Below are positions 1 to 6,912 of a stretch of DNA of 64,000 nucleotides, one piece after another. The translations under genes and the position numbers were made by a program. A model generated the notes under the pieces. It was given only the letters and a program-made list of their open reading frames with translations. It ran no database searches and was not told where the DNA came from. Each line of letters begins with the position of its first letter. Within the stretch, counting starts at the first letter, position 1. The DNA is from Mucilaginibacter pineti (GTDB lineage: Bacteria > Bacteroidota > Bacteroidia > Sphingobacteriales > Sphingobacteriaceae). The stretch is from positions 210,338 through 274,337 of the forward strand of contig NZ_FNAI01000010.1 of NCBI RefSeq assembly GCF_900101875.1, given 5' to 3'.

Positions 1-239
1 TGGGCGAAGTACCCGTTGATGATATTAACGAATACATCACCATTTTTTCCGGTAAGGTTTTGTGGTATCGTATCACCAAAAAATAAATTGGCACCCACAG
101 TTAGCTCCGACCCGATAAATTGGAGTAATGTGTTAAAACTAAATTGGTAATCGGTACCTGTTTTAACTAAAACGCCACTATCATTTGCGCCGATGGTAGA
201 TACTAATGGCAATTCGCTTATTTTTTTGTCGTTTGCCAT
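1..239 (-). CDS. Phage tail-fibre/baseplate-like protein, N-terminus only
   Basis: Only the first 79 codons are in the window; the reading frame is open to the left edge. The start begins MANDKKISELPLV and continues with a DYQFSFNTLLQF stretch, a type of N-terminus I associate with structural proteins of Bacteroidota phages that are encoded late in the tail module. The ATG overlaps the stop of the upstream gene by one base (TAATG), which indicates translational coupling. The function cannot be settled from the fragment; a fibre, spike or baseplate protein is the likeliest reading from position and composition. Confidence 0.5.
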   Translation of the reverse strand, partial: MANDKKISELPLVSTIGANDSGVLVKTGTDYQFSFNTLLQFIGSELTVGANLFFGDTIPQNLTGKNGDVFVNIINGYFA

Positions 240-853
240 TAGTTTAAGAATTCGGTTATAGGTAAGTTGTAATTGTTGTAACTGCCGGGATAGTTGAAGT
301 CGTTTTTATCAATCCCACGTATACGCGGACCGGGTTGCCTGCTACTTTTATTTTTATCGTTGTATCTCCACAGCGGGAAATCAGTTTTATTATCCAACAA
401 GAATTTCTCAACGTCGTTAGCGTGAGCGTTGGCTATACTTCGCTGCTGTTGTACCAGTTTTATAATTTCTGGTGATGAAAGCGCGTCACCATTATCGTGG
501 TGTTTGATTACCGGGCCGGTTGCCGTGTAATGTATGGCATCGTTTTCAATGAAACGGGCAAAAGTGAAGTATACCATTGTAGGTGCCAGACCTTCGTATA
601 AAACAATATGCCCAAACTGGTCAAGATACTCACTGCCATTAATTAAGTCTTTGTACGGCTGGGAGGCATCATCTTTTAATGTGCCGTCTTCATTAAAGTG
701 CGTTAAAAGGTCATAGTATAAAGCATGTCCTAAAAAGGGTTTCAGGTCCAGTTCCTGCGCTTTTTTAATAAAGATATTTAGTCGCTCGGGTTTAATATTT
801 ATAGCAATATCTTCGTACTGCTGAAAAGTGGTTTGATTTATCAGATAGATCAT
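239..853 (-). CDS. Phage connector candidate (DUF6712-like)
   Basis: A 204-residue protein without signal peptide or membrane segment. It begins MIYLINQTTFQQY and ends in a basic stretch with SSRQPGPRIRG. Size, position directly after the portal gene and the general sequence resemble a Bacteroidota phage family (DUF6712) that I take to be a head-tail connector; the assignment is from memory of the family and from position. The open frame extends five codons further upstream, but I chose the ATG at 853 because a GGGAGG ribosome-binding sequence lies about seven bases before it. The stop overlaps the next start by one base. Confidence 0.5.
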   Translation of the reverse strand: MIYLINQTTFQQYEDIAINIKPERLNIFIKKAQELDLKPFLGHALYYDLLTHFNEDGTLKDDASQPYKDLINGSEYLDQFGHIVLYEGLAPTMVYFTFARFIENDAIHYTATGPVIKHHDNGDALSSPEIIKLVQQQRSIANAHANDVEKFLLDNKTDFPLWRYNDKNKSSRQPGPRIRGIDKNDFNYPGSYNNYNLPITEFLN

Positions 854-865
854 AGCATGGCCTCC

Positions 866-890
866 CAACCCGCCGGGAGGCGGGGCATTT
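866..890. repeat. GC-rich palindrome before the connector gene
   Basis: CCCGCC and GGCGGG flank a short GGGA loop, giving a six-base-pair stem in otherwise AT-rich intergenic DNA. It lies just upstream of the ribosome-binding sequence of the connector gene. It may be a chromosomal REP-type palindrome or a weak processing or terminator structure between portal and connector; there is no T-tract after it on either strand. Confidence 0.45.
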
Positions 891-946
891 TAATTTGTTT
901 TTTCATGATTTTAATAATTAAGGTTTAACACTGCCCCGATTGGAGG

Positions 947-2230
947 TTAGGGGCACATAGCTTCGGCTTCTGCCTGTTTAAAGCCATAGGCATGGATCAA
1001 TGCGGCGATTTTATTGACAGATGGTATATTGGACGATAACAGATCATTAATGCTATTGCCGGCTTTTATACCAGCGTTATCATCCGCAGCTATTGCAGGT
1101 ACGGGAATAATGTTCCAGTTTTTATCCGGATTAACATCTACATAAAAATGTCCAAAAATTTCAGCGAGTGTTTCGGAAAGTTCAAGTCTGTCTCCCGCCG
1201 TATTGTCATTAAATTCAAGTATGGCTTGTTTTTTTTCACTGCCATTACTCAGTCCTGATGATTTTTCGGCATTAATCAATTCTTTGGGGACTGAAAAACC
1301 TTTGATAATACGCGCTTCAACTGATCGCTCAGTAGTTTCAAACAGCTTATCATTATTTTGGATAGGATAGGCTTTAAATTCGGGTTTGGTGTTTTCATCT
1401 TCATATTCAATTACTATTATTTTTTGTGCACTTTTTGCCCCCTGGAATGCGCCCAGATCTTTTTCCAGTTGCGATGGCGTATTAATACCTGCATATTCAT
1501 CAGCATCCGGGCGGCTATTATCCGCTTCTTCGCGGCGGGCCTGCATGAAAAGCATAGTTGATGGTAAAAAACCGGTTGTTACCTCGCGGTTATTAAAAAC
1601 CTTAATACCTGCTTCCGTTTCAAAATCTTCCCAAACGGAGTCTGCTTCAATTAAAGGATAATCATCCACCTCGGGATTAAAGTAAAATAGCTGTCCTTTA
1701 TAATGCTCCCATCCACCTGCGTCGGTAACTTGTTTTTCTATAACTGCAGGGTCTGGATTGTATTGGTCAAGAAAAGTGATCTTGCTGCGCATGATATTTT
1801 TCCAGGTTTTGCGCCCCCAATCTGAGTATAGCGCGTATTTGTCGGCAGTATCTGTACAGTCGGTATCGCCCATGCGTATATCCTCAAATTTTACGTAGTT
1901 AACAGATGCTATTTTATAATTGGCATTATAATTTACATGGATGCCAAAGCCGGTGAACAAAGCTTTATCTGTTGCCAGGGCTTTTAGTAATTTGGCCATT
2001 GTAAGGCCTTTGGGGTTGATAACCTGTTTCGCCAGGTCCTTGGCTTCAAAGCCGTTACCTGCTATGAATTTGGTTCGTTTGTTCCAGCAATCTTTGGCGG
2101 TGGGGGAGCCGGCTACAAGCTCCAGCATACGCTGAGGGTAGGCATTGTCCAGATCGTAGTTGAGTATCCCGTAGGTTTGGTTGGGCCGTACCAATATTCT
2201 TCGCTCAATTTGCGGTAGATAAGTTTTCAT
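947..2230 (-). CDS. Phage portal protein (probable)
   Basis: A 427-residue soluble protein. Features that fit a portal are the N-terminal CWNKRTKFIAGNGF segment, a central region rich in aromatic and acidic residues, and a C-terminal half with SGLSNGSEKKQAILEFN followed by a helix, which resembles the stem and wing region of Bacteroidota phage portals. The portal forms the ring through which DNA enters the head. It lies between the 81-residue small protein and the connector candidate. It is unusual that the terminase genes are about 17 kb upstream rather than adjacent. I rely on overall resemblance and context. Confidence 0.6.
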   Translation of the reverse strand: MKTYLPQIERRILVRPNQTYGILNYDLDNAYPQRMLELVAGSPTAKDCWNKRTKFIAGNGFEAKDLAKQVINPKGLTMAKLLKALATDKALFTGFGIHVNYNANYKIASVNYVKFEDIRMGDTDCTDTADKYALYSDWGRKTWKNIMRSKITFLDQYNPDPAVIEKQVTDAGGWEHYKGQLFYFNPEVDDYPLIEADSVWEDFETEAGIKVFNNREVTTGFLPSTMLFMQARREEADNSRPDADEYAGINTPSQLEKDLGAFQGAKSAQKIIVIEYEDENTKPEFKAYPIQNNDKLFETTERSVEARIIKGFSVPKELINAEKSSGLSNGSEKKQAILEFNDNTAGDRLELSETLAEIFGHFYVDVNPDKNWNIIPVPAIAADDNAGIKAGNSINDLLSSNIPSVNKIAALIHAYGFKQAEAEAMCP

Positions 2231-2262
2231 TAGTTTGATTGGTGAATTATTGAGTTAAAGAA

Positions 2263-2508
2263 TTAATGATTTGTTGAAACTTCCGCAACTGCCGACTTTG
2301 ATACTTTACTTCTTTTCACTTTCGTATTTTCAGTTCTTTCGTCTTTCGGCATGCTGGTAAACAGCGACGCGATGTGCGGATATTTCTCCAGGTACCATTG
2401 TGCTTCAGCATCGCTTAAATTATCATTGCTGTGCACTGCCGGTGAACCCGGGGCGAACTGATGCTTGCCGGGTTTTAATATATATTTTTTGGACATTGAT
2501 TTGGTCAT
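2263..2508 (-). CDS. Small phage structural-module protein
   Basis: An 81-residue protein. Its conserved-looking part reads YILKPGKHQFAPGSPAV, then an acidic helix DNLSDAEAQWYLEKYP; the tail is basic and Ser/Thr-rich. The actual start may be the second Met (2496), since two ATG codons lie four codons apart. It sits between the tail-tube candidate and the portal, 32 bases before the portal start, so it is probably co-transcribed. I do not recognise the family and assign no function; a decoration or head-completion role would be a guess. Confidence 0.55.
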   Translation of the reverse strand: MTKSMSKKYILKPGKHQFAPGSPAVHSNDNLSDAEAQWYLEKYPHIASLFTSMPKDERTENTKVKRSKVSKSAVAEVSTNH

Positions 2509-2575
2509 TTGCTTTTCAGTAGTGCCTTATTGAAATAAGGTAAACATCCTTAGTCTTCCTGTAATTGCTAATGAC

Positions 2576-3175
2576 TTATTGGTGTATACCCGATGCTACA
2601 AGTGCTTCAATGGCAGCGATAGTACTGGCATACGTTGCCGAACCTGATTCCGGGGCTATAGATATAGCCCGTGGTGGATATGGCTCTTTCAGCTTATCCG
2701 GGTTGGTTAATTTTAGTTTGTAACCACCATCCAGGGTTTCATCGGCCGCATTGCGTTCGGCATCGGTTAGGATCAATCCGTTAACAGCGCCAAAAAGTTC
2801 AACTGCCGAATCGCTTGATTTATAGTTATTAACCGCTATGGCGCGTACTCTACCGTAACCCATCGCCATTAACTGCGCTTTAATATCTACAGAAAGACCA
2901 GCTATGTTAAAGTCTATTTCTTCGGTATAACGCGGACCAACCTGGGTTTTGGCCAGTTTAGAACTGGTGTTGAAACTGTTATTCGTGCCTGCAAACTTGT
3001 AGATTTTGGCTGTGCCAACTGATGTTAAACCGGTTATGATAAGTGGATTGGCCACATCATAAGTTAAGGTAATATCATCCTGGTTAAAAATGTAGATAAC
3101 ATCTTCAATACCCGATGTAATAGGTTCGTCTGTGCCCAGCTCAAAGCCAGCGTTTATTTTATTGTAAATTGACAT
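2576..3175 (-). CDS. Phage tail tube-like structural protein
   Basis: A 199-residue protein without signal or membrane segments. It is rich in beta-type sequence, with RVRAIAVNNYKSSDSAVELFG in the middle and a C-terminal region containing YPPRAISIAPESG. Size and the mix of hydrophobic strands and acidic loops fit a major tail tube protein, and it lies directly downstream of the capsid gene. A head decoration protein is the main alternative. The gene is separated from the capsid gene by a dispersed inverted repeat (3220-3301). Confidence 0.4.
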   Translation of the reverse strand: MSIYNKINAGFELGTDEPITSGIEDVIYIFNQDDITLTYDVANPLIITGLTSVGTAKIYKFAGTNNSFNTSSKLAKTQVGPRYTEEIDFNIAGLSVDIKAQLMAMGYGRVRAIAVNNYKSSDSAVELFGAVNGLILTDAERNAADETLDGGYKLKLTNPDKLKEPYPPRAISIAPESGSATYASTIAAIEALVASGIHQ

Positions 3176-3219
3176 TGTTTATTTATTGAATTAGTGATTT
3201 GATGAATTAGTGAATTTTG

Positions 3220-3301
3220 GGTATCAAGTAGTTAATTAGCAGGTATCAACTATTTTGCGATCATTTCTGTTAAATAGTCTTGCTACTAACTACTTGATAC
3301 C
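3220..3301. repeat. Inverted repeat with GGTATCAAGTAGTTA arms
   Basis: GGTATCAAGTAGTTA at 3220-3234 has its exact reverse complement at 3287-3301, with about 52 bases between. The right arm ends just before the stop codon of the capsid gene. Related GGTATCAAG/CTTGATACC sequence occurs near 51.67-51.91 kb outside the phage, so this is a dispersed chromosomal element found in both phage and host DNA. It could form a long hairpin in the transcript between capsid and tail-tube genes. Confidence 0.85.
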
Positions 3302-3304
3302 TAC

Positions 3305-4516
3305 CTACGCGCTTAAATAAAATAACTCGTTGGCAAATTTGAAGTTTACGGCTGCTTTCATGCGGGCTTTCATACGTACTACGTTATCGTTGGTGTAGGG
3401 CTTCATGTAAACAGTTGATAGTTCTGATGCATCGCCAAGTAAATCAACACCTAAGAACAGATTTGATGATCTGGCGCCCAAAATGGTGTTGGCTTGCCAG
3501 TGATTCATCAGTTGTAGGGGTAAGCCCAGGTAATCCATCTTTTTAGAATCGGTAAAGGCATTTAATACGTTTACAGCCTTGTCTGCCTGGGCTTGTGCGT
3601 AGGCGTAGCCAACGTGCAGTGGGATCTGCAGGTTAAAATCGGCCTGACTGCGGTCGGCAGGGTCAAGTTGGGCGTAGATGCCGGCTAATACGCTTAAAAC
3701 GTTGCTGGCATTAATGAAGCTCGCTGTAGCCGCTGTAGCTGTACCGCTGAATGTAGCTGGTTTACGGGTGTTAACCTCGTTGTAGTTGCGCACCAGTTTA
3801 AAGGTTGTTGAACTGGCAATTTTGATGAAATACGATTGTCCTTGAACGTTTGGTGCACCAGATGCGCCATTGGTAGTATCCTTACTTGTACCAGTTACTG
3901 CTGTAATGGTAACTACGTCGCCATCGGCTAATTTGCTGGTATCGGTTACGGTTACAATACCAGTTGCGTCAATTGCGGTAGCCGCCATTGAAGTTGCCGG
4001 TTTACTAAGATCAACTTTGTAAACGCCGGATGCTGCAGAGATGGAAGGTAATAATCCCGGGAAGGCTGCTGTAAATGCGGCCTCTTTGGTGGCGCCTTTA
4101 CCAAGCCAGTACAAACGTTCGTTGGCTATTTGTATCTTGGTTAGGTAGCGTTGAACCATAAAGTCGGATAGATCAACAATACCTTCATAGTCCATGAATG
4201 CGCCGGGTTTAAGAGCTTGGGCTTCCCATGATTGGGCCAGTTTATCCCATTGTTCCTGTTTCATAAACTCGTAAACTACAGGGTCAAGGTAGCTTTCGGT
4301 TTGCTGGGCAGTAGTACCTTGGTCAGCGAATATGCCCGATGGGTTTTGGAGTATAACATCGTCATCAACATCAAGGATCACCTTGCGTGATTTTACGTCG
4401 TTAATTACGGTTAGCAAACCGCGCTTTACCGAATCGGCTTCCAGTAGCGTGCTTGCCATAAAACCCGCCAGCGCTTCGCCGGCATAGGTGTTGTTTGTGA
4501 ATGTAAATTGAGCCAT
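3305..4516 (-). CDS. Phage major capsid protein (probable)
   Basis: A 403-residue protein that directly follows the protease-scaffold gene, the usual place for an HK97-type capsid protein. The N-terminus (AQFTFTNNTYAGEALAGF) is followed by helices and by the YLTKIQIANERLYWLGKG segment. Residues about 175-270 form a Thr/Ala/Gly-rich beta-like stretch that looks like an inserted or surface domain. The C-terminal part (MKPYTNDNVVRMKARMKAAVNFKFANELFYLSA region) is typical of capsid proteins that end in the P-domain strand. Function is inferred mainly from context and composition. Confidence 0.65.
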   Translation of the reverse strand: MAQFTFTNNTYAGEALAGFMASTLLEADSVKRGLLTVINDVKSRKVILDVDDDVILQNPSGIFADQGTTAQQTESYLDPVVYEFMKQEQWDKLAQSWEAQALKPGAFMDYEGIVDLSDFMVQRYLTKIQIANERLYWLGKGATKEAAFTAAFPGLLPSISAASGVYKVDLSKPATSMAATAIDATGIVTVTDTSKLADGDVVTITAVTGTSKDTTNGASGAPNVQGQSYFIKIASSTTFKLVRNYNEVNTRKPATFSGTATAATASFINASNVLSVLAGIYAQLDPADRSQADFNLQIPLHVGYAYAQAQADKAVNVLNAFTDSKKMDYLGLPLQLMNHWQANTILGARSSNLFLGVDLLGDASELSTVYMKPYTNDNVVRMKARMKAAVNFKFANELFYLSA

Positions 4517-4652
4517 TTTTTATTCTGGTTTGTGTTTTGTGTGGCGTGTTGCCGGTTTATTCTGATTTTTGTTTTGTTTGGTATTGCTGTTTTGAGAAGA
4601 ATGATATTACCCGACCCGCGAACCTGGCCTCAGGCAACAGATTTCCAACTTC

Positions 4653-5846
4653 TTATTTTCCTACAGCCCGTTTAACTGCGTTCTTAGCTATTTCGCTTTG
4701 AGGGGCAAAAAATGGACTTGCTTCGGTTTTTGCTTTGTTGCTGCGTTTTGAACCTTCGGGAATAAAAGTTGATTTTATTTCGTTTTTAACCTCGATACGA
4801 GTTTTTTGCAAGCGGCTGCCGGCTTCTTCCAGCGCTGTACGTGCTTCGGTTAGCAAGGTGTTTTGGGCATGTAACCTGGCTTTTAACTGTTGCAGGCGGT
4901 TTTGGATTTCAGTTGCTTTTTTTGATGTGCTAAATTTATCTGTTGGTACGTCATCGTCGTCATCATCTTCGGCATCTGTTTGGGCTGGGGTAACTTGCTT
5001 TACCTGGCCTTTTTGCACGGCAATCTTTTTTCCCTCGGCGGTGGTGTAGGTGTCGGTAGGGGCGGGGGTGGTCATGTCTTCATCCTCATACACCTCGGTG
5101 CCGGTATCCATGTCGCCGGCGTGATGCAGGGTGCCTTTGTCGGTAATGGTTTGTTTGTTCACCACTTTTTTAAAGAAGTTCATAATCTTATCCAAAACCG
5201 ACGTGGTTTTCTCGATAAGTTCCTTGTTTTCGATGTTCATGTTGTTTTTATTGTTTAAGATTTTGTTAATGCATCGCTGGTAAACCGCTGGCGCGGTGCT
5301 GGTGTATTTTTGAATGAGTGCGCTGTTGGTGATGGTTGTATCGGCATAATCTTCAATGCGGTCTATAAAACCAAGGTCGAGCGCCTGATCGGCAGTCATC
5401 CAGGTGACGGAGTTTATTAAACTGTTTACTGTTACGCCGTCTAACCCGGATTTGTCCATGTAGATTTGCGCCAAGCGCGATTGTACTACATTCAACATCT
5501 GCACATCTTTTAAAAGTTCATCGGCATTGCCGCCGCTGCCTACCATAGGTTTATGGATCATAAGCAGAGCGTACTTGCTCATCACCACCTGCTGGCCGCC
5601 CATTGCCACAACCGAAGCTGCCGAAGCGGCCAGCGCATCTATATATGTAGTTACCCTGCCGGGATATTTTTTCAAAAGATCATAAATGGCTATGGCATCA
5701 AAGGCGCTGCCACCTACCGAACTAATGTGGACCTCAACGTCGCCGCCGGCAGCTGCCTCCAGCTGGGTTTGTATGTAGGCTGATGATAAGCTGCCCGAAC
5801 CTATACAGTCGGTTTCGGTATCGTATAAATAAATTTTGTAGCTCAT
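4653..5846 (-). CDS. ClpP-type prohead protease fused to scaffold domain
   Basis: A 397-residue protein of two parts. Residues 1-180 are an S14 (ClpP-like) serine protease: ISSVGGSAFDA oxyanion-side loop, catalytic Ser in ALAASAAS (about residue 75), catalytic His in IHKP (98). Residues 200-397 form a low-complexity and coiled-coil region with an acidic run (DAEDDDDDDVPTD) and basic end, as expected of a scaffold that is digested after head assembly. It precedes the capsid gene. The start MSYKIYLYDTETD fits the protease family. A copy of the phage leader element lies upstream, but about 125 bases of repeat-like DNA separate it from the start codon. Confidence 0.85.
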   Translation of the reverse strand: MSYKIYLYDTETDCIGSGSLSSAYIQTQLEAAAGGDVEVHISSVGGSAFDAIAIYDLLKKYPGRVTTYIDALAASAASVVAMGGQQVVMSKYALLMIHKPMVGSGGNADELLKDVQMLNVVQSRLAQIYMDKSGLDGVTVNSLINSVTWMTADQALDLGFIDRIEDYADTTITNSALIQKYTSTAPAVYQRCINKILNNKNNMNIENKELIEKTTSVLDKIMNFFKKVVNKQTITDKGTLHHAGDMDTGTEVYEDEDMTTPAPTDTYTTAEGKKIAVQKGQVKQVTPAQTDAEDDDDDDVPTDKFSTSKKATEIQNRLQQLKARLHAQNTLLTEARTALEEAGSRLQKTRIEVKNEIKSTFIPEGSKRSNKAKTEASPFFAPQSEIAKNAVKRAVGK

Positions 5847-5973
5847 TGGTGTTTAGATATGAGATGTTAGATATGAGTATTGAGATTTTCGTCTGAAGCA
5901 GATGTTCAGAATTTTTGGATTCTCAGAATTGGGAAATGAATTCTATAAATTCTAAAATCCTTTAATTCTGATT

Positions 5974-6000
5974 GATGTTTGTGATGCCGATTGGCATAAT
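5974..6000 (-). promoter_or_regulatory. Palindromic phage leader element, copy 1
   Basis: On the minus strand this reads TTATGCCAATCGGCAT, then CACAAACAT. It matches the shared leader consensus TTATGCCAATYGGCAT followed by AAACATAA found before five other phage genes. Here it lies upstream of the protease-scaffold gene, with about 125 bases of repeat-like DNA between element and start. Likely a phage operator, promoter part or RNA hairpin. Confidence 0.7.
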
Positions 6001-6520
6001 TCAAAGATCGATATTATTGTTTTGTTTAATGGTGACAGTGGTTTGTTAGTGGGTGAATTTTGTCTGAACCGGGATTTTTGAGATTCGTCAGATTTTTAGG
6101 ATTTTGATTGGCAAGTATTTTAATCCATTAAATCCCTTAATCAGTTTAATCGTGGTTCAGACTAATTGATTGACATAACAAATATCAGTAGTATTATTTT
6201 GTTTGATGGTGACAGTAGTTTGTCAGTGGGTTTGAATTTTGTCTGAACCGGGATTTTTGAGATTCATCAGATTTTTAGGATTTTGATTGGCAAGTATTTA
6301 ATACTGTAATCCCTCAATCTTCTTAATCGTGGTTCAGACTAATTGATCGACATAACAAATATCGGCACTATTATTTTGTTTGACGGTGACAGTAGTTTGT
6401 CAGTGCGCTGTATTTTGTCTGAACTGGGATTTTTAGGATTCATCAGATTTTTAGATTTTGATTTGCAAATGTTTTAATCCTGCGAATTCCTTAATCTGTT
6501 TAATCGTGGTTCAGACAATA
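6001..6520. repeat. Three tandem ~178-bp units with GTCTGAACC/GGTTCAGAC ends
   Basis: Three near-identical units start with TGTCTGAACC (near 6061, 6240 and 6416) and close with GGTTCAGAC (ends near 6162, 6339 and 6516). The unit ends are inverted repeats of each other, and the spacer between units is repeated as well, giving a period of about 176-179 bases. This fills the long gap between the protease gene and the 76-residue gene. No open frame of interest lies inside. The arms and AT-rich middle resemble dispersed palindromic repeats of Bacteroidota chromosomes rather than phage DNA. Confidence 0.85.
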
Positions 6521-6534
6521 ACCACCCGAACCAC

Positions 6535-6765
6535 CTAAGCCGTAAAGCAATTCAACGCACGCCAGATGGTGCGTTCGTCTTTACCGAACTTTACTTCGGC
6601 CTCCAGTACAGCCTGGTTTTTGGTGATGTGGCGAATCTGCATTTGGGCGTTTATCCAAAGGTAAATTTCGCGGTAGGTAAATATTTTGGTGGTGATGAAG
6701 CCTGCCTTGTACATGGCCGAAAATACGCCATCATCAAACAGGGTGTTTGCTATTTTAATATCCAT
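6535..6765 (-). CDS. Small phage protein of unknown function
   Basis: A 76-residue protein (start MDIKIANTLFDDGVF) between the tape measure and the protease gene. It is hydrophilic with an aromatic middle and a C-terminal helix (FGKDERTIWRALNCF) that could be part of a DNA-binding fold, though no helix-turn-helix is convincing. The open frame extends four codons to a TTG inside a heptamer tract; I chose the ATG at 6765. Its upstream region is odd: a phage leader element at 6838 is separated from the start codon by nine heptamers. I do not recognise the family. Confidence 0.55.
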   Translation of the reverse strand: MDIKIANTLFDDGVFSAMYKAGFITTKIFTYREIYLWINAQMQIRHITKNQAVLEAEVKFGKDERTIWRALNCFTA

Positions 6766-6773
6766 TTTCAAAG

Positions 6774-6836
6774 TCAAAAGTCAAAAGTCAAAAGTCAAAA
6801 GTCAAAAGGCAAAAGGCAAAAGGCAAAAGGCAAAAG
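6774..6836. repeat. Heptamer tract (5x TCAAAAG + 4x GCAAAAG)
   Basis: Nine exact seven-base units in a row: five TCAAAAG then four GCAAAAG on the plus strand. The tract lies between the phage leader element and the ATG of the 76-residue gene, about nine bases from the start, where a ribosome-binding site would normally be. Seven is not a multiple of three, and changes in copy number would change leader length. Confidence 0.95.
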
Positions 6837-6837
6837 G

Positions 6838-6864
6838 TATGTTTGAAATGCATATTGGCATAAG
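6838..6864 (-). promoter_or_regulatory. Palindromic phage leader element, copy 2
   Basis: On the minus strand TTATGCCAATATGCAT is followed by TTCAAACATA, matching the shared leader consensus with two changes in the right arm. It belongs to the 76-residue gene; the heptamer tract separates the two. Confidence 0.6.
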
Positions 6865-6912
6865 TGCATCCGTGTACTCAGTTATTTTGACTTTTTAATT
6901 TTGCCTTTTGAA

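Noticed and set aside
4980..5258. A plus-strand ORF opposite the protease-scaffold gene, rich in Gly and Val
   Set aside because: It mirrors the acidic low-complexity part of the scaffold domain; no start signal and no plausible protein.
6001..6520. Attachment site or phage origin
   Set aside because: The tandem units lie within the structural operon and look like dispersed chromosomal repeats; no integrase or tRNA is near.
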